Assembly: GCA_964498075.1 (NCBI GenBank)
Contig: CAZCGA010000026.1
Coordinates: forward strand, 1-61,177
Length of the DNA: 61,177 bases
Origin: CAZCGA01 sp964498075
GTDB taxonomy: Bacteria > Desulfobacterota > Binatia > HRBIN30
Direction: 5' to 3'
Shown: piece after piece, positions 44,449 to 54,673 of the stretch
How the letters are laid out: each line of letters begins with the position of its first letter
Numbering within the stretch: position 1 is the stretch's first letter
The notes under the pieces: model-generated
What the model was told of the DNA's origin: nothing
Databases searched by the model: none
What the model saw: only the letters and a program-made list of their open reading frames with translations
Position numbers and translations under genes: made by a program

Positions 44449-44675
44449 TTGCCGACATTCCGTTCGGGAGCACACGATCGTACCGCAGCGTCGCCGAGAG
44501 CCTCGGCGGCGCGCAGCTCGCACGGGCTGTGGGCGCGGCGGTTGGCGCCAACCCCATCCCGATCGTCATCCCCTGTCATCGCGTCATCGGGGCAGATGGC
44601 TCACTGACCGGCTATGGTGGCGGGCTGCGCATGAAGATCTGGTTGCTACGCCATGAAGGCGTCTTGCTGGCGTGA
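44448..44675 (+). pseudogene. C-terminal remnant of O6-methylguanine-DNA methyltransferase
   Basis: Just after the porin stop a different frame reads VADIPFGSTRSYRSVAESLG, then ANPIPIVIPCHRVIGADGSL, then TGYGGGLRMKIWLLRHEGVL and LA before TGA. IPCHRV is the active-site motif of MGMT/Ogt proteins. The first half of the gene is missing and there is no start codon; an in-frame stop occurs about 50 bases upstream. The catalytic Cys survives, but the peptide cannot be a working repair enzyme alone. Confidence 0.8.
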
Positions 44676-44764
44676 GCAACGCATGCGAGGTCGCCACCCG
44701 CCGCGTTTTCCGTTTGACTAACGAAGCCGAACAAGAGAAAGAGAATCTCTAACGTCGAGAACCT

Positions 44765-45943
44765 GTGATGATCATGCCGACGCGCACGGGCGCACTTTTC
44801 CTGACATCGTTGCTGCTTCTGGGGAGCGTTTTCTCGCGGATTGCAGTGGCGCAAACGGCAACGCCGACGCCGAACGGAGCGTTCCTGTGCTCCGGCGGTT
44901 CCCGGGATGGACGCGCGTGCAACGGAGACGACGATTGCCCCGGTGGCGTGTGCGTCATCGCCCAGGGCGTGTGCGATGGCGGCGACGACGACGGCCTGCC
45001 GTGCGACTGCGCGGGGAGCAGTTGTGGTACGCAGCCGCTCTGCAGCTCTGACGCAACAATGGGAACCTGCGGTGGCGGTCCGGATGCGGGGGCGTGCTGC
45101 GACACGGCCTTCAATTGCGCCGGCGGTCGGGCGTGTGTCGGAACGGCAAAGGTCTGCCTCGCCGGCGACAACAAGGGGTTTTCGTGCCTGCGGGATGCAC
45201 AGTGCACCCCGTCGCGGTGTGTCTCGACCGGCAAGTTCTGCGACGGCGGCGACTTCGATGGCTTCTCGTGCGTCGATGACGCAGATTGTTCGGGTGGGGG
45301 AACGTGCACGGCGTTGCCGACAGCAACGCCGACGCGCCGTACCACCGGAACGCCGACACCAACGCGCACGGCAACGCTGCAAACACCGCGCGCGACCGGA
45401 ACACCGACGGCAACAAGGACGGGATCGCCGGGAGCAAGCGCGACCGGAACACCGACGGGATCGCCGGGAGCAAGCGCCACCGTCCCGACCGCGCGACCCA
45501 CCGGTACGGTGACGCCAACGGTCCGGACACCACCAGCCGGCGCGACCGTCACGGTCACCCCGACCTTTGCGCAACAAACGAGCAGACTCGCGCAACAGGC
45601 TCCGGCCGGGGCACGGAGCATCGTGCTCGTGGACGCGTCCACCTTCCCCGCCCGAGGAACAGTGCAGATTGGCAAGGATCCCACGAAGATCGATTACACC
45701 AAGGCGAACTCGACCACACTCAACCTCGCCTCAGGACTGAAGCGAGATGCACCGTCTGGCACGATCGTCAAGGTCGTCCCCTGCTTCGGCTGCGGCGGAC
45801 AGATCATCGAGGTCACTGGAGAAGGCGGCGGCTGTTCGATGCGCGACCCCAACGGCGTTGGCGCGGGGCTGGTTGTCTACTGCCTGGCGTTCGTGGTGTG
45901 GATCTGGCGCCGCAATTTGCCAGCGCGCGACCGTGCGGCTTAG
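44765..45943 (+). CDS. Secreted Cys-rich protein with GGCS C-terminal anchor
   Basis: A 392-residue exported protein. Signal FLTSLLLLGSVFSRIAVAQ, then repeats of the form C-x-G-G-x(2-4)-D-G-x-x-C-x3-D-C-x-G-G-x-C (for example CNGDDDCPGGVC, CVDDADCSGGGTC) with many predicted disulfides. A long Thr/Pro linker leads to a small domain (GARSIVLVDASTFPARGTVQ, IGKDPTKIDYT). The end is GGGCSMRDP, a hydrophobic helix (VGAGLVVYCLAFVVWIW) and RRN. The same GGCS-helix-Arg arrangement ends the propeller protein at 22066. ATGs at 44768 or 44774 are possible starts. Function unknown; probably at the cell surface. Confidence 0.8.
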   Translation: MMIMPTRTGALFLTSLLLLGSVFSRIAVAQTATPTPNGAFLCSGGSRDGRACNGDDDCPGGVCVIAQGVCDGGDDDGLPCDCAGSSCGTQPLCSSDATMGTCGGGPDAGACCDTAFNCAGGRACVGTAKVCLAGDNKGFSCLRDAQCTPSRCVSTGKFCDGGDFDGFSCVDDADCSGGGTCTALPTATPTRRTTGTPTPTRTATLQTPRATGTPTATRTGSPGASATGTPTGSPGASATVPTARPTGTVTPTVRTPPAGATVTVTPTFAQQTSRLAQQAPAGARSIVLVDASTFPARGTVQIGKDPTKIDYTKANSTTLNLASGLKRDAPSGTIVKVVPCFGCGGQIIEVTGEGGGCSMRDPNGVGAGLVVYCLAFVVWIWRRNLPARDRAA

Positions 45944-47172
45944 GGCATCGTGAAGCTCTCGCCGCTCACCCGCTCGAGATCGATCAGTGCCTCGTTGTAG
46001 GTCTGCTGCGCATCGAGATACTCGCGACGCGCATTGAACAGATCAATCTGCACGTTGATGAGCTCGGATGCGGTGACCTCGCCGCGTTCGTAGAGTTGGC
46101 GCTGCAGCTCTAGGTTCTCCTCACTTCTCGGAACGATGTCGCGTTGACTCGCTTGGAGGTCCGCTGCCGCCGCATCGCAAGTGCGACGCGCGTCGAGGAC
46201 CTCCTGCGCGATCGTCCGCTCGAGGGACTGCGCTTCGACGCCGGCACGGTCGCGCTCGGCGAGCGCCTCTTGGATGTCAGGTGTCTTGCTACGGAAAATT
46301 GGGAGAGCTACCCCGATGTCGCCACCCGCAATAATGTCACCTTCAAAGCGCGAGACGGTTCCCGAGACCGTAACGTTTGGAATTGCCTCGCGCTGTGTCA
46401 GGCTGAGCTGCTTGTCTGCCCGCTGAGTGCTGTAGCGGAGCGCGTTCAAATCAGTACGCTGCTGGAGCGCGCGTCGGACCAATTCGGGACCTGGCGGCAG
46501 TTCCTTCACCAGCGAGAGTGGCGCGCCGATCAGCTCGATCTCTTGATCAAATGCCAGGCCCAGGAGGCGGCGCAGGGTGTTCACGGCGGTGTCCCGCGCT
46601 TGCTCGGCGGCGGCAACGTCACGGCGGGCACGGGTCTCGTGAATGTGGGTGAGATTGCGGTCCATGCGCTGCGCATTCGACAGACGTCCCGGCTTGTCCA
46701 ACTGACGGACCAACTCGGTCGCCGCGTCGACGGCTTGCTGCGCCACAGTGATTCGCTGGCTCGCAACCATTCCCTGAACGAAAGCGCTCTTCACAGTGGC
46801 GGTCAGGTTATGCCCGACGGTCTGCAGGTCGCTGGAAGCCTTCTGGACCCCCAAGAGTGCAGCTTCGATGCGCTTCCCCCTTTGGCCGGCGACTTCAAAC
46901 TCCTGCGACACGAGGAAGTTATAGTTGGGAACACCCCCCTGCGACGTGCGTTGCGCCCCAGCTGACACAAAAGGGTTCGCGCTCAGCATGTCTTTGCTGC
47001 GGCTGAGGTTGGCTTGCGCGATCTCAACTTCGCTACGGTTCCCTTCAAGATCGACCGCCTTGGCTCTGCTCAGTGCCTCATCCAGCGTCAAACGGAGCGC
47101 TACCGCGTCGACGCCAGAGGGACCACTCAGCGAAACGAACACGACACCTAACAGCCAACCTGCACGTCGCAT
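45940..47172 (-). CDS. TolC/CzcC-like outer-membrane efflux protein
   Basis: A 410-residue trimeric channel-tunnel protein. Signal (GWLLGVVFVSLSG), then two OEP repeats: LTLDEALSRAKAVDLEGNRS with VEIAQANLSRSKDMLSANPF, and LRYSTQRADKQLSLTQREAI with VSGTVSRFEGDIIAGGDIGV. Long helices fill the rest. It most resembles the CzcC metal-efflux branch. No membrane-fusion or RND pump gene follows, so its partners must be elsewhere. Its stop overlaps that of the Cys-rich gene end to end. Confidence 0.87.
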   Translation of the reverse strand: MRRAGWLLGVVFVSLSGPSGVDAVALRLTLDEALSRAKAVDLEGNRSEVEIAQANLSRSKDMLSANPFVSAGAQRTSQGGVPNYNFLVSQEFEVAGQRGKRIEAALLGVQKASSDLQTVGHNLTATVKSAFVQGMVASQRITVAQQAVDAATELVRQLDKPGRLSNAQRMDRNLTHIHETRARRDVAAAEQARDTAVNTLRRLLGLAFDQEIELIGAPLSLVKELPPGPELVRRALQQRTDLNALRYSTQRADKQLSLTQREAIPNVTVSGTVSRFEGDIIAGGDIGVALPIFRSKTPDIQEALAERDRAGVEAQSLERTIAQEVLDARRTCDAAAADLQASQRDIVPRSEENLELQRQLYERGEVTASELINVQIDLFNARREYLDAQQTYNEALIDLERVSGESFTMP

Positions 47173-47388
47173 GGATCACCACCTCCCACGAGGAAATCGC
47201 TGCGTTCGCATGCCCAGGCAATCAGCTTAGGGCACGGGACCGGCTGCAGACAAGTCTATGCGCCATCGTTTGTGGCTAAACGAGAAGGCTGCAAAGGCGA
47301 GTTGAGTTGCGCGAAGAGGAAGGGAGGAACTCAGCGTTCACACGCCGAGGCGATCAGGTGATGTCGAAGCAGATCCCTCACATGACAG

Positions 47389-47420
47389 GGCGAACGCCCC
47401 AGATCCCTGGGGCGTTCGCC
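47389..47420. repeat. Strong 14-bp hairpin
   Basis: GGCGAACGCCCCAG (47389-47402) pairs exactly with CTGGGGCGTTCGCC (47407-47420) around a 4-base loop. It lies 46 bases beyond the stop of the leftward His-rich gene and upstream of the leftward efflux gene. No T-tract follows on either strand, so it may pause or protect RNA rather than end it. The rest of 47173-47466 shows nothing else. Confidence 0.6.
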
Positions 47421-47466
47421 TGCATCAGTTCGGGCCTAGCAGTAACGACCAGGAGGCAGCGCACGA

Positions 47467-47847
47467 CTACTTAGTGTGCTTCTTGATCGTCTTCTGGTGT
47501 TGGACCGTTATGAAGTTGATCGTGTGGGTCTTCCGTGGCCCCCGCGGCGCATGCGTAATGGTGATGCGCGTCGGCTGCTTGTGGATGTGCGTACGCACGG
47601 TCGACGGAGTCGAACCACCCACGTTGTGCACCACATGCGGCGGATGATCGTTGATCGTAGGAGCGGCCTCGGGTGGCGGCTTGTGCTGAACGTGGGGCTT
47701 GTGCGGCCGCTGCACGTCGTGCCGTGGCGCACGCGTAGTGAACCCATGGCTTGGCGGCTCGGCCATCGCGGGCAGAGCCACAAACGCTCCGGCGGCCACG
47801 CTGACCACGGCCCACCCGAGCTGCCGGATGTAACTTCTCTTCCTCAT
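47467..47847 (-). CDS. Small exported His/Pro-rich protein
   Basis: A 126-residue protein with a clear signal peptide (RQLGWAVVSVAAGAFVALPA, cleavage near AMA-EP). The mature part is rich in His, Pro and Thr, with clusters such as HDVQRPHKPHVQHKPPP, NDHPPHVVHN and a basic end HQKTIKKHTK. Such composition could bind Zn, Cu or Ni in the periplasm, but no family is recognised. GGAGG lies eight bases before the ATG at 47847. Two similar promoter-like sequences lie upstream. It precedes the CzcC-like efflux gene on the same strand, which makes metal handling plausible. Confidence 0.65.
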   Translation of the reverse strand: MRKRSYIRQLGWAVVSVAAGAFVALPAMAEPPSHGFTTRAPRHDVQRPHKPHVQHKPPPEAAPTINDHPPHVVHNVGGSTPSTVRTHIHKQPTRITITHAPRGPRKTHTINFITVQHQKTIKKHTK

Positions 47848-47903
47848 AGCTTGATCCTCCTTCTGGTCGCTCGCAGCGCCCGTTGATGTACTGTGCATCC
47901 AAC

Positions 47904-47932
47904 TGTTACCTCAAATGCGTTTCTTTTGTCAA
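47904..47932 (-). promoter_or_regulatory. Sigma70-like promoter, proximal copy
   Basis: On the minus strand TTGACA (47932-47927), a perfect -35 box, is followed 17 bases later by GTAACA, or TAACAG with an 18-base spacer. It stands about 57 bases upstream of the His-rich gene's start. The whole stretch, including the spacer bases, is repeated at 48049-48077. Confidence 0.5.
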
Positions 47933-48048
47933 GCAGAATCTGCGCGCTGGTGAAAAAAAACTCCAGCGCCGAAAACACACGCTCCCGCAAGCAACTTTCG
48001 GCTTCCTTCGGGATCGGTGGCCGGGACACGCTCATACGAGTAGCCCCT

Positions 48049-48077
48049 TGTTACCTCAAGTGCGACTCTCTTGTCAA
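48049..48077 (-). promoter_or_regulatory. Sigma70-like promoter, distal copy
   Basis: A second TTGACA (48077-48072) with the same 17-base spacing to GTAACA, and with much of the spacer (the CTTGAGGTAACA end) conserved. It lies 145 bases upstream of the proximal copy. Between and beside them are an A8 run in a hairpin loop (47944-47969, arms GCGCTGG / CCAGCGC) and a T8 run near 48101. Confidence 0.5.
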
Positions 48078-48142
48078 GTAGAATTCACCCAGGGCGAGGA
48101 TTTTTTTTCGTACGCTGAAACAAACGGTTAGCGGATTTGGGC

Positions 48143-48367
48143 TCAGGGCGCCGCCGGGGCTTCATCTTGCACCCATACAAAATGAGCCCCGCAATGCAGA
48201 CATAACGCATCGAGGTACATGATGCCGCGCACGCTACCCAATGGCAGCCGCTGTTGGTGCGAACGGCCCGCGACATCTTCGCAGCGATGCGCCAGCAGCC
48301 GCCCCCGACCCTTGACGTTCGTATGCGTCGGTGGCTGCAACGGAGTGAAAGTGACGATGGTTGCCAC
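48143..48367 (-). CDS. Small CxxC protein downstream of metF
   Basis: A 74-residue protein from the GTG at 48367, six bases after the metF stop. It begins VATIVTFTPLQPPTHTNVKG and ends in a compact segment IMYLDALCLHCGAHFVWVQD with a single CxxC, so a half zinc ribbon or a disulfide is possible. No family is recognised. Close spacing to metF favours a real gene, but the weak start and short length keep confidence moderate. Upstream in-frame codons overlap metF and look unnatural. Confidence 0.45.
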   Translation of the reverse strand: MATIVTFTPLQPPTHTNVKGRGRLLAHRCEDVAGRSHQQRLPLGSVRGIMYLDALCLHCGAHFVWVQDEAPAAP

Positions 48368-48372
48368 GCGGG

Positions 48373-49239
48373 TCAGCCGTGGAGCCGCTCGAAAATCGCC
48401 CGCGTCGCCGGCGACTGGTTGAGCGTGTAAAAGTGGACGCCAGGCGCGCCGCCGACCAGCAGGTCGCGGCACTGCTGCGTCGCGTGATCGATCCCGATTG
48501 CACGCACGGCCTCGTCGTTGTCGCGTACCGCCTCGAGCCGCGCCTTCAACGCGAGAGGTATCCGCGCCCCGCACATCGACGTGAAGCGCTCGATCTGCGC
48601 CAGGTTGGTAATCGGCATGATGCCGGGAATGATGGGTACACCAACGCCCGCGGCGCGGGCGCGCGCGACGAACGAAAAATAATCCGCGTTGTCAAAGAAG
48701 AGCTGCGTGATGACGAAATCCAATCCGGCATCGATCTTCTCCTTCAGATGCAGGAGATCCCGACCCAGGTCGCGGCACTCCACGTGTCCCTCCGGATAGC
48801 AGGCGCCGCCCAGCGAGAAGGGAAAGCCGCGGGCGCGAATGAAGCGCACCAGCTCGGCTGCGAAGCCGAAGCCGTTGGGCGTCGGCACGAACGTCGTCTG
48901 ATCGCTCGGGGGGTCGCCGCGCAGTGCCAACACATTCTCGATCCGATTGGCGGAGAGGCGTTGCAGGACGGCCTCGATCTCGTCGCGGTCGGCGCCCACA
49001 CAGGTGAGATGCGCCATCGCTTCGATGCCGATGTCATGCTTGATGCGTCGCACCAGCTCGACGGTTCGGTCGCGTGTGCTGCCACCGGCGCCATAGGTAA
49101 CCGAGACGAAGGTGGGGCGCAGCTCCCGGAGCTGCTCGACCGTCCGATACAGGTTCCGCTCGCCTTGCTCGGTTTTGGGCGGAAAGAATTCGAAGGAGAA
49201 CACCGGCCCGTTCCGATGGATCACATCCCGGATGTGCAT
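48373..49239 (-). CDS. metF: Methylenetetrahydrofolate reductase
   Basis: A 288-residue flavoenzyme that reduces 5,10-methylene-tetrahydrofolate to the 5-methyl form for methionine synthesis. FSFEFFPPKTEQGERNLYRT is the classic opening with the catalytic Glu; FVSVTYGAGGSTRDRTVELV, HLTCVGADRDEIEAVL, NVLALRGDPP and FFDNADYFSFV follow family order. The start MHIRDV at 49239 fits the usual length; a longer frame adds an unlikely leader. It is divergent from cstA. Confidence 0.95.
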   Translation of the reverse strand: MHIRDVIHRNGPVFSFEFFPPKTEQGERNLYRTVEQLRELRPTFVSVTYGAGGSTRDRTVELVRRIKHDIGIEAMAHLTCVGADRDEIEAVLQRLSANRIENVLALRGDPPSDQTTFVPTPNGFGFAAELVRFIRARGFPFSLGGACYPEGHVECRDLGRDLLHLKEKIDAGLDFVITQLFFDNADYFSFVARARAAGVGVPIIPGIMPITNLAQIERFTSMCGARIPLALKARLEAVRDNDEAVRAIGIDHATQQCRDLLVGGAPGVHFYTLNQSPATRAIFERLHG

Positions 49240-49349
49240 GCCGCGCGTAAGGTACAAGAAAGCAGGGGCGGCGGGCAACGGTAAAGTCGCTGGCGGCGCA
49301 GCTTGCGTCGCGTACCCCCCTTTGCTCATATTCGGGTGGGAGGAATGGG

Positions 49350-51392
<2,043 letters not shown>

Positions 51393-51399
51393 GGCCGCG

Positions 51400-51588
51400 G
51401 TGAGACCGCACCGTCTGCAGCGCATCATCGCGCATCTGCGCGCCGTGGTTCGCGAATGGAACGGCGAGGCGCCGTACGAGCGCTACCTGCGCCGCTGCGC
51501 CGACTCCGGCGCGCCGCCGCTCGATCGCGGCCGCTACCTCGCCCAGCGCCTGGAGGAGCAGTACCGCACGACGTCCCGCTGCTGCTGA
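51400..51588 (+). CDS. ybdD: CstA-associated YbdD/YjiX family protein
   Basis: A 62-residue cytosolic protein starting at GTG 51400, seven bases after the cstA stop. The family pattern, W-x-G-x-x-x-Y-x-x-Y-x-x-H near the middle and an acidic-basic tail ending RCC, is recognisable in EWNGEAPYERYLRRC and LEEQYRTTSRCC. It is required for CstA function in other bacteria. The neighbouring cstA makes the call secure despite the small size. Confidence 0.87.
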   Translation: MRPHRLQRIIAHLRAVVREWNGEAPYERYLRRCADSGAPPLDRGRYLAQRLEEQYRTTSRCC

Positions 51589-51652
51589 AGACCGGCCGCC
51601 CAAACGATGCAGAGGGTCGATCCAGAGGACGGGGAGGAAAGGGGAGAGGTTC

Positions 51653-53812
51653 ATGGCGAAGACAATGTTCATCAACGTGACCCACGCCGAAGAAAGCCGC
51701 GTGGGGATCGTGGCCGATGGGGTTCTGGAATCATTCGAGATCGAGTCATTCAGCCGCGAGCACCTGAAGGGCAACATCTACAAGGGGATTGTGCACCGCA
51801 TTCATCCGGCGCTCGAAGCGGCGTTCGTGGATATCGGTGCCGAGCGCGACGCCTTCCTGCCGCTCGACGAGATTTGCTTCCGCAACCTGCCCGGGCTCAA
51901 CCGCAACGGCGGCGGCGGCGGGCGCCGCCGGATCAAAGACATCCTGAAGCCCGGCGAAGCGATCCTGGTGCAGATCGTGAAGGAGGAGTTCGGCAGCAAG
52001 CCGCCGACGCTCAGCACCTTCTACTCGCTGCCCGGACGCTATCTGGTCCTGCTGCCCGGATCGGATGAGGCGGGGATCTCGCGCAAGATCGAAGGCGAAG
52101 AGCGCACGCGGATTCGCGAGCTCATCGAGAAGCTGCAGCCGCCGGAAGGCTTCGGGATCATCATCCGGACCGCCGCCGGCTACGACCAAGGGTCGCGCGA
52201 GCTGCATCGCGATCTGAGCTACCTGCTGCGTCTCTGGGAGACCATCCGACAGGCCGCAGAGACCAAGCGCCCCCCGGCCCTGGTGTATCGCGAGCACGAC
52301 CTGGTCCTGCGCAACATCCGCGACTACTTCACGCCGGATATCGACGAGATCTACGTCGACAACGAGGAGGTGTTCCAACGGGCGCAGGAGTTTCTGCGCG
52401 ACGTGATGCCCGGCAAGGAAGATGTGCTGCACCTCTACCAGGGCGATCAGCCCATCTTCTCGCACTTCAACGTCGAGCAGCAGATTGAGTCGATCTACAA
52501 GCGCCGGGTTCCCTTGAAGTCCGGCGGCAGCATCGTCATCGATGGCACCGAGGCGCTGACGGCGATCGACGTCAACTCGGGACGCTCCATCCGCGGCAGC
52601 AGCCAGGAGGACACCGCCTTTCGCACCAACCTCGAAGCCGCCAACGAGATCGCCCGCCAGCTGCGTCTGCGCGACCAGGGCGGTCTCATCGTGATCGACT
52701 TCATCGACATGCGCCAGCAGCCACACGTCGCGGAGATCGAGAAGACGTTGCGCGACGCAATGCGCCCGGACAAGGCGCGTCACGAGATGGGACGGATCTC
52801 CCACTTCGGACTACTCGAAGTCTCGCGCCAGCGTTTGCGCCCTGCCGCCGCGGCGACCTCGTACGCCGCCTGTCCGATGTGCGAGGGACATGGTCTGGTA
52901 CGCACCACGGAATCCGCCGCATTGGTCGCGCTGCGCAAGATCCACAATCGCGTGGCGCAAGGAGACGTCGCGACGCTGCGGGTGTCACTGCCGCCCGACG
53001 TCGCAGTCTACCTCCTCAATCAGAAGCGGGACGACGTGGCGCAGCTGGAGCGCCGCTACGCCACTCGCATCCAAGTGGTGCTCAAGGCCGATCTCATGCC
53101 GCATCAATCCGAGTTCGAGGCGCGCTCGCGTCTGGACACTGGGCAAGCCAGCCCGCCGCACATGCGTCTCGGAGGCGTTGCAGCGGTGGAACCCGCTCCC
53201 GCGACGACCGCTGAGAATGAAGCTGCCGCCGCCACGCCCGCGGCCGAAGCCGCGCCGATCCCCAGCGCCTCCACGCCTGAGGGGGCAAACGCCGGCAAGC
53301 GGCGGCGGCGCCGGAGGGGCCGACGGCGCGGGCGGGGGCGGCGCGCTGCGGAAGCAATCGGCGAAGCTCTAGCCGCGCTCGGAACGCAGAAGATCTCGGG
53401 ACAGGACCCGGCAAGCACGAAGCTGACAGCCGCGATGCACGAAGATGAGGCAGGGCGCATCGCCGAGGCTAGTGGGGCAGCGGGTACGCTTGCGGCGACA
53501 ACGATGCCCGGTGAATCGGCTAGCAGTGAAACTCCGGGAGCGCGGGCGTCCGATCACGCGGCGCCAGGCGAACCTGTGCAAGCTGCGGCGCAGGCGCCTC
53601 GTCGGCGCGCCGGTGCGCGTACGACACGGACCGGTGACCGCGCGCGTGGCATACGCAGGAAGCCACCCGCCGAGAAGCAGAAAGCCACCCCCACCACAAA
53701 GAAGAAAGCCTCAGGAAGCAGTGTCGCGCAGCGCAAAACACCCCGCCGCGGCGGCACGCCGCGCCAGCGCCGCGCCGGCAGCAGCACACCGCAGACCGAA
53801 GGAAAGGTCTAG
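51653..53812 (+). CDS. rne: Ribonuclease E/G
   Basis: A 719-residue endoribonuclease for mRNA decay and rRNA processing. The S1 region reads GNIYKGIVHRIHPALEAAFV with DIGAERDAFLP. The catalytic DNase-I-like part has IDGTEALTAIDVNSGR and GGLIVIDFIDM with the Mg-binding Asp residues, and the Zn-link is CPMCEGHG. The C-terminal 220 residues are disordered, first acidic-Ala rich, then strongly basic (GKRRRRRRGRRRGRGRRAAE), as in RNase E scaffolds. GGGGAGAGG precedes the ATG. Confidence 0.93.
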   Translation: MAKTMFINVTHAEESRVGIVADGVLESFEIESFSREHLKGNIYKGIVHRIHPALEAAFVDIGAERDAFLPLDEICFRNLPGLNRNGGGGGRRRIKDILKPGEAILVQIVKEEFGSKPPTLSTFYSLPGRYLVLLPGSDEAGISRKIEGEERTRIRELIEKLQPPEGFGIIIRTAAGYDQGSRELHRDLSYLLRLWETIRQAAETKRPPALVYREHDLVLRNIRDYFTPDIDEIYVDNEEVFQRAQEFLRDVMPGKEDVLHLYQGDQPIFSHFNVEQQIESIYKRRVPLKSGGSIVIDGTEALTAIDVNSGRSIRGSSQEDTAFRTNLEAANEIARQLRLRDQGGLIVIDFIDMRQQPHVAEIEKTLRDAMRPDKARHEMGRISHFGLLEVSRQRLRPAAAATSYAACPMCEGHGLVRTTESAALVALRKIHNRVAQGDVATLRVSLPPDVAVYLLNQKRDDVAQLERRYATRIQVVLKADLMPHQSEFEARSRLDTGQASPPHMRLGGVAAVEPAPATTAENEAAAATPAAEAAPIPSASTPEGANAGKRRRRRRGRRRGRGRRAAEAIGEALAALGTQKISGQDPASTKLTAAMHEDEAGRIAEASGAAGTLAATTMPGESASSETPGARASDHAAPGEPVQAAAQAPRRRAGARTTRTGDRARGIRRKPPAEKQKATPTTKKKASGSSVAQRKTPRRGGTPRQRRAGSSTPQTEGKV

Positions 53813-53815
53813 GCG

Positions 53816-54649
53816 CTAGCCCCTGGGTGAGTGCGGCGCATGCGGATGCCGAGGACGGGGTGCGAGAACGGGGCCCCCAGGGTTGTGCGGCGGTCTCGGT
53901 AAGTGGACTCCGCCAGGGGGCCGCTGCCTGGGCGCTGCATGGGTGCCGATGCCGACACTGACGAAACCGGCATTCTCTTGCGGATCATCGTTGGTTTCCC
54001 AAATCAACTTGTCGGGATTGACGACGTTGACCAGAAAGTAGTTGCCGGCGGGCAGGAAGCCGTTGGCGTCCAGATCGATGAATTGGCCGGGGAGCAGGCT
54101 GTCGTAGACGTCGGCGAACCCCACGGAAATTCCCTGCGTTCCTTCAGCATTCAAGCAGTCGTTGGGCACCGTCGGGTAGGTGCGGTAGCCCGGGAGTCGC
54201 AAGATATCGAGCAAGCAAAAGGAAACCTTGCTCGACCGCGCGACGATCTCTCCCGTGAACGGATCATCCTTGCGCAGCAGATAGTCGGAGAAGTCTTCAA
54301 AGTGGAAGTGGCGATGGCTCGAGTGGACCTCGAACAACCCTCCCACCCGCGTGCATGACGTGCCGTCGCTGCGGAGTATCTCCTGGATCGCTTGCGTCTC
54401 TGGTGCGCTCGGGCCCTGCACGTTCTTTCCATGCAGGATGAGCGGGCCATCACCTTTGTTGCCAATGGTGGTGGTGAAGAAGACCATCCGGTGTCCGTTC
54501 TGCTCGGCCACTCGGATCCGCGAGGGCGCCAAACTAAACAGGTCGGGCTTCAACAACGTCGGGTCGTTCGGATCACACTCTTCGGCGTTTGCAGTGCCCG
54601 CAAGAAAAACGGGGAGCGTTGCAAGGATGAGAACATACTTCAGTCGCAT
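53816..54649 (-). CDS. Lysyl-oxidase-like secreted copper amine oxidase
   Basis: A 277-residue exported protein with a signal peptide (YVLILATLPVFLAGTANA). The body follows the lysyl oxidase family: copper motif HSSHRHFHFEDFSDYLL (His109, 112, 114, 116), then SSKVSFCLLD with Lys141, and GISVGFADVYDSLLPGQFID with Tyr182. By alignment from memory to human LOX these two residues fall at Lys320 and Tyr355, the pair that forms the lysyl tyrosylquinone cofactor. The end is a His/Pro-rich tail (HNPGGPVLAPRPRHPHAPHS). It follows a secreted protein gene by 24 bases. Likely oxidises primary amines outside the cell. Confidence 0.85.
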   Translation of the reverse strand: MRLKYVLILATLPVFLAGTANAEECDPNDPTLLKPDLFSLAPSRIRVAEQNGHRMVFFTTTIGNKGDGPLILHGKNVQGPSAPETQAIQEILRSDGTSCTRVGGLFEVHSSHRHFHFEDFSDYLLRKDDPFTGEIVARSSKVSFCLLDILRLPGYRTYPTVPNDCLNAEGTQGISVGFADVYDSLLPGQFIDLDANGFLPAGNYFLVNVVNPDKLIWETNDDPQENAGFVSVGIGTHAAPRQRPPGGVHLPRPPHNPGGPVLAPRPRHPHAPHSPRG

Positions 54650-54673
54650 TCGAGCCCTCCTAAACGAGTGACG

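Noticed and set aside
47389..47420. Rho-independent terminator
   Set aside because: The hairpin is strong, but neither side has a T-tract.
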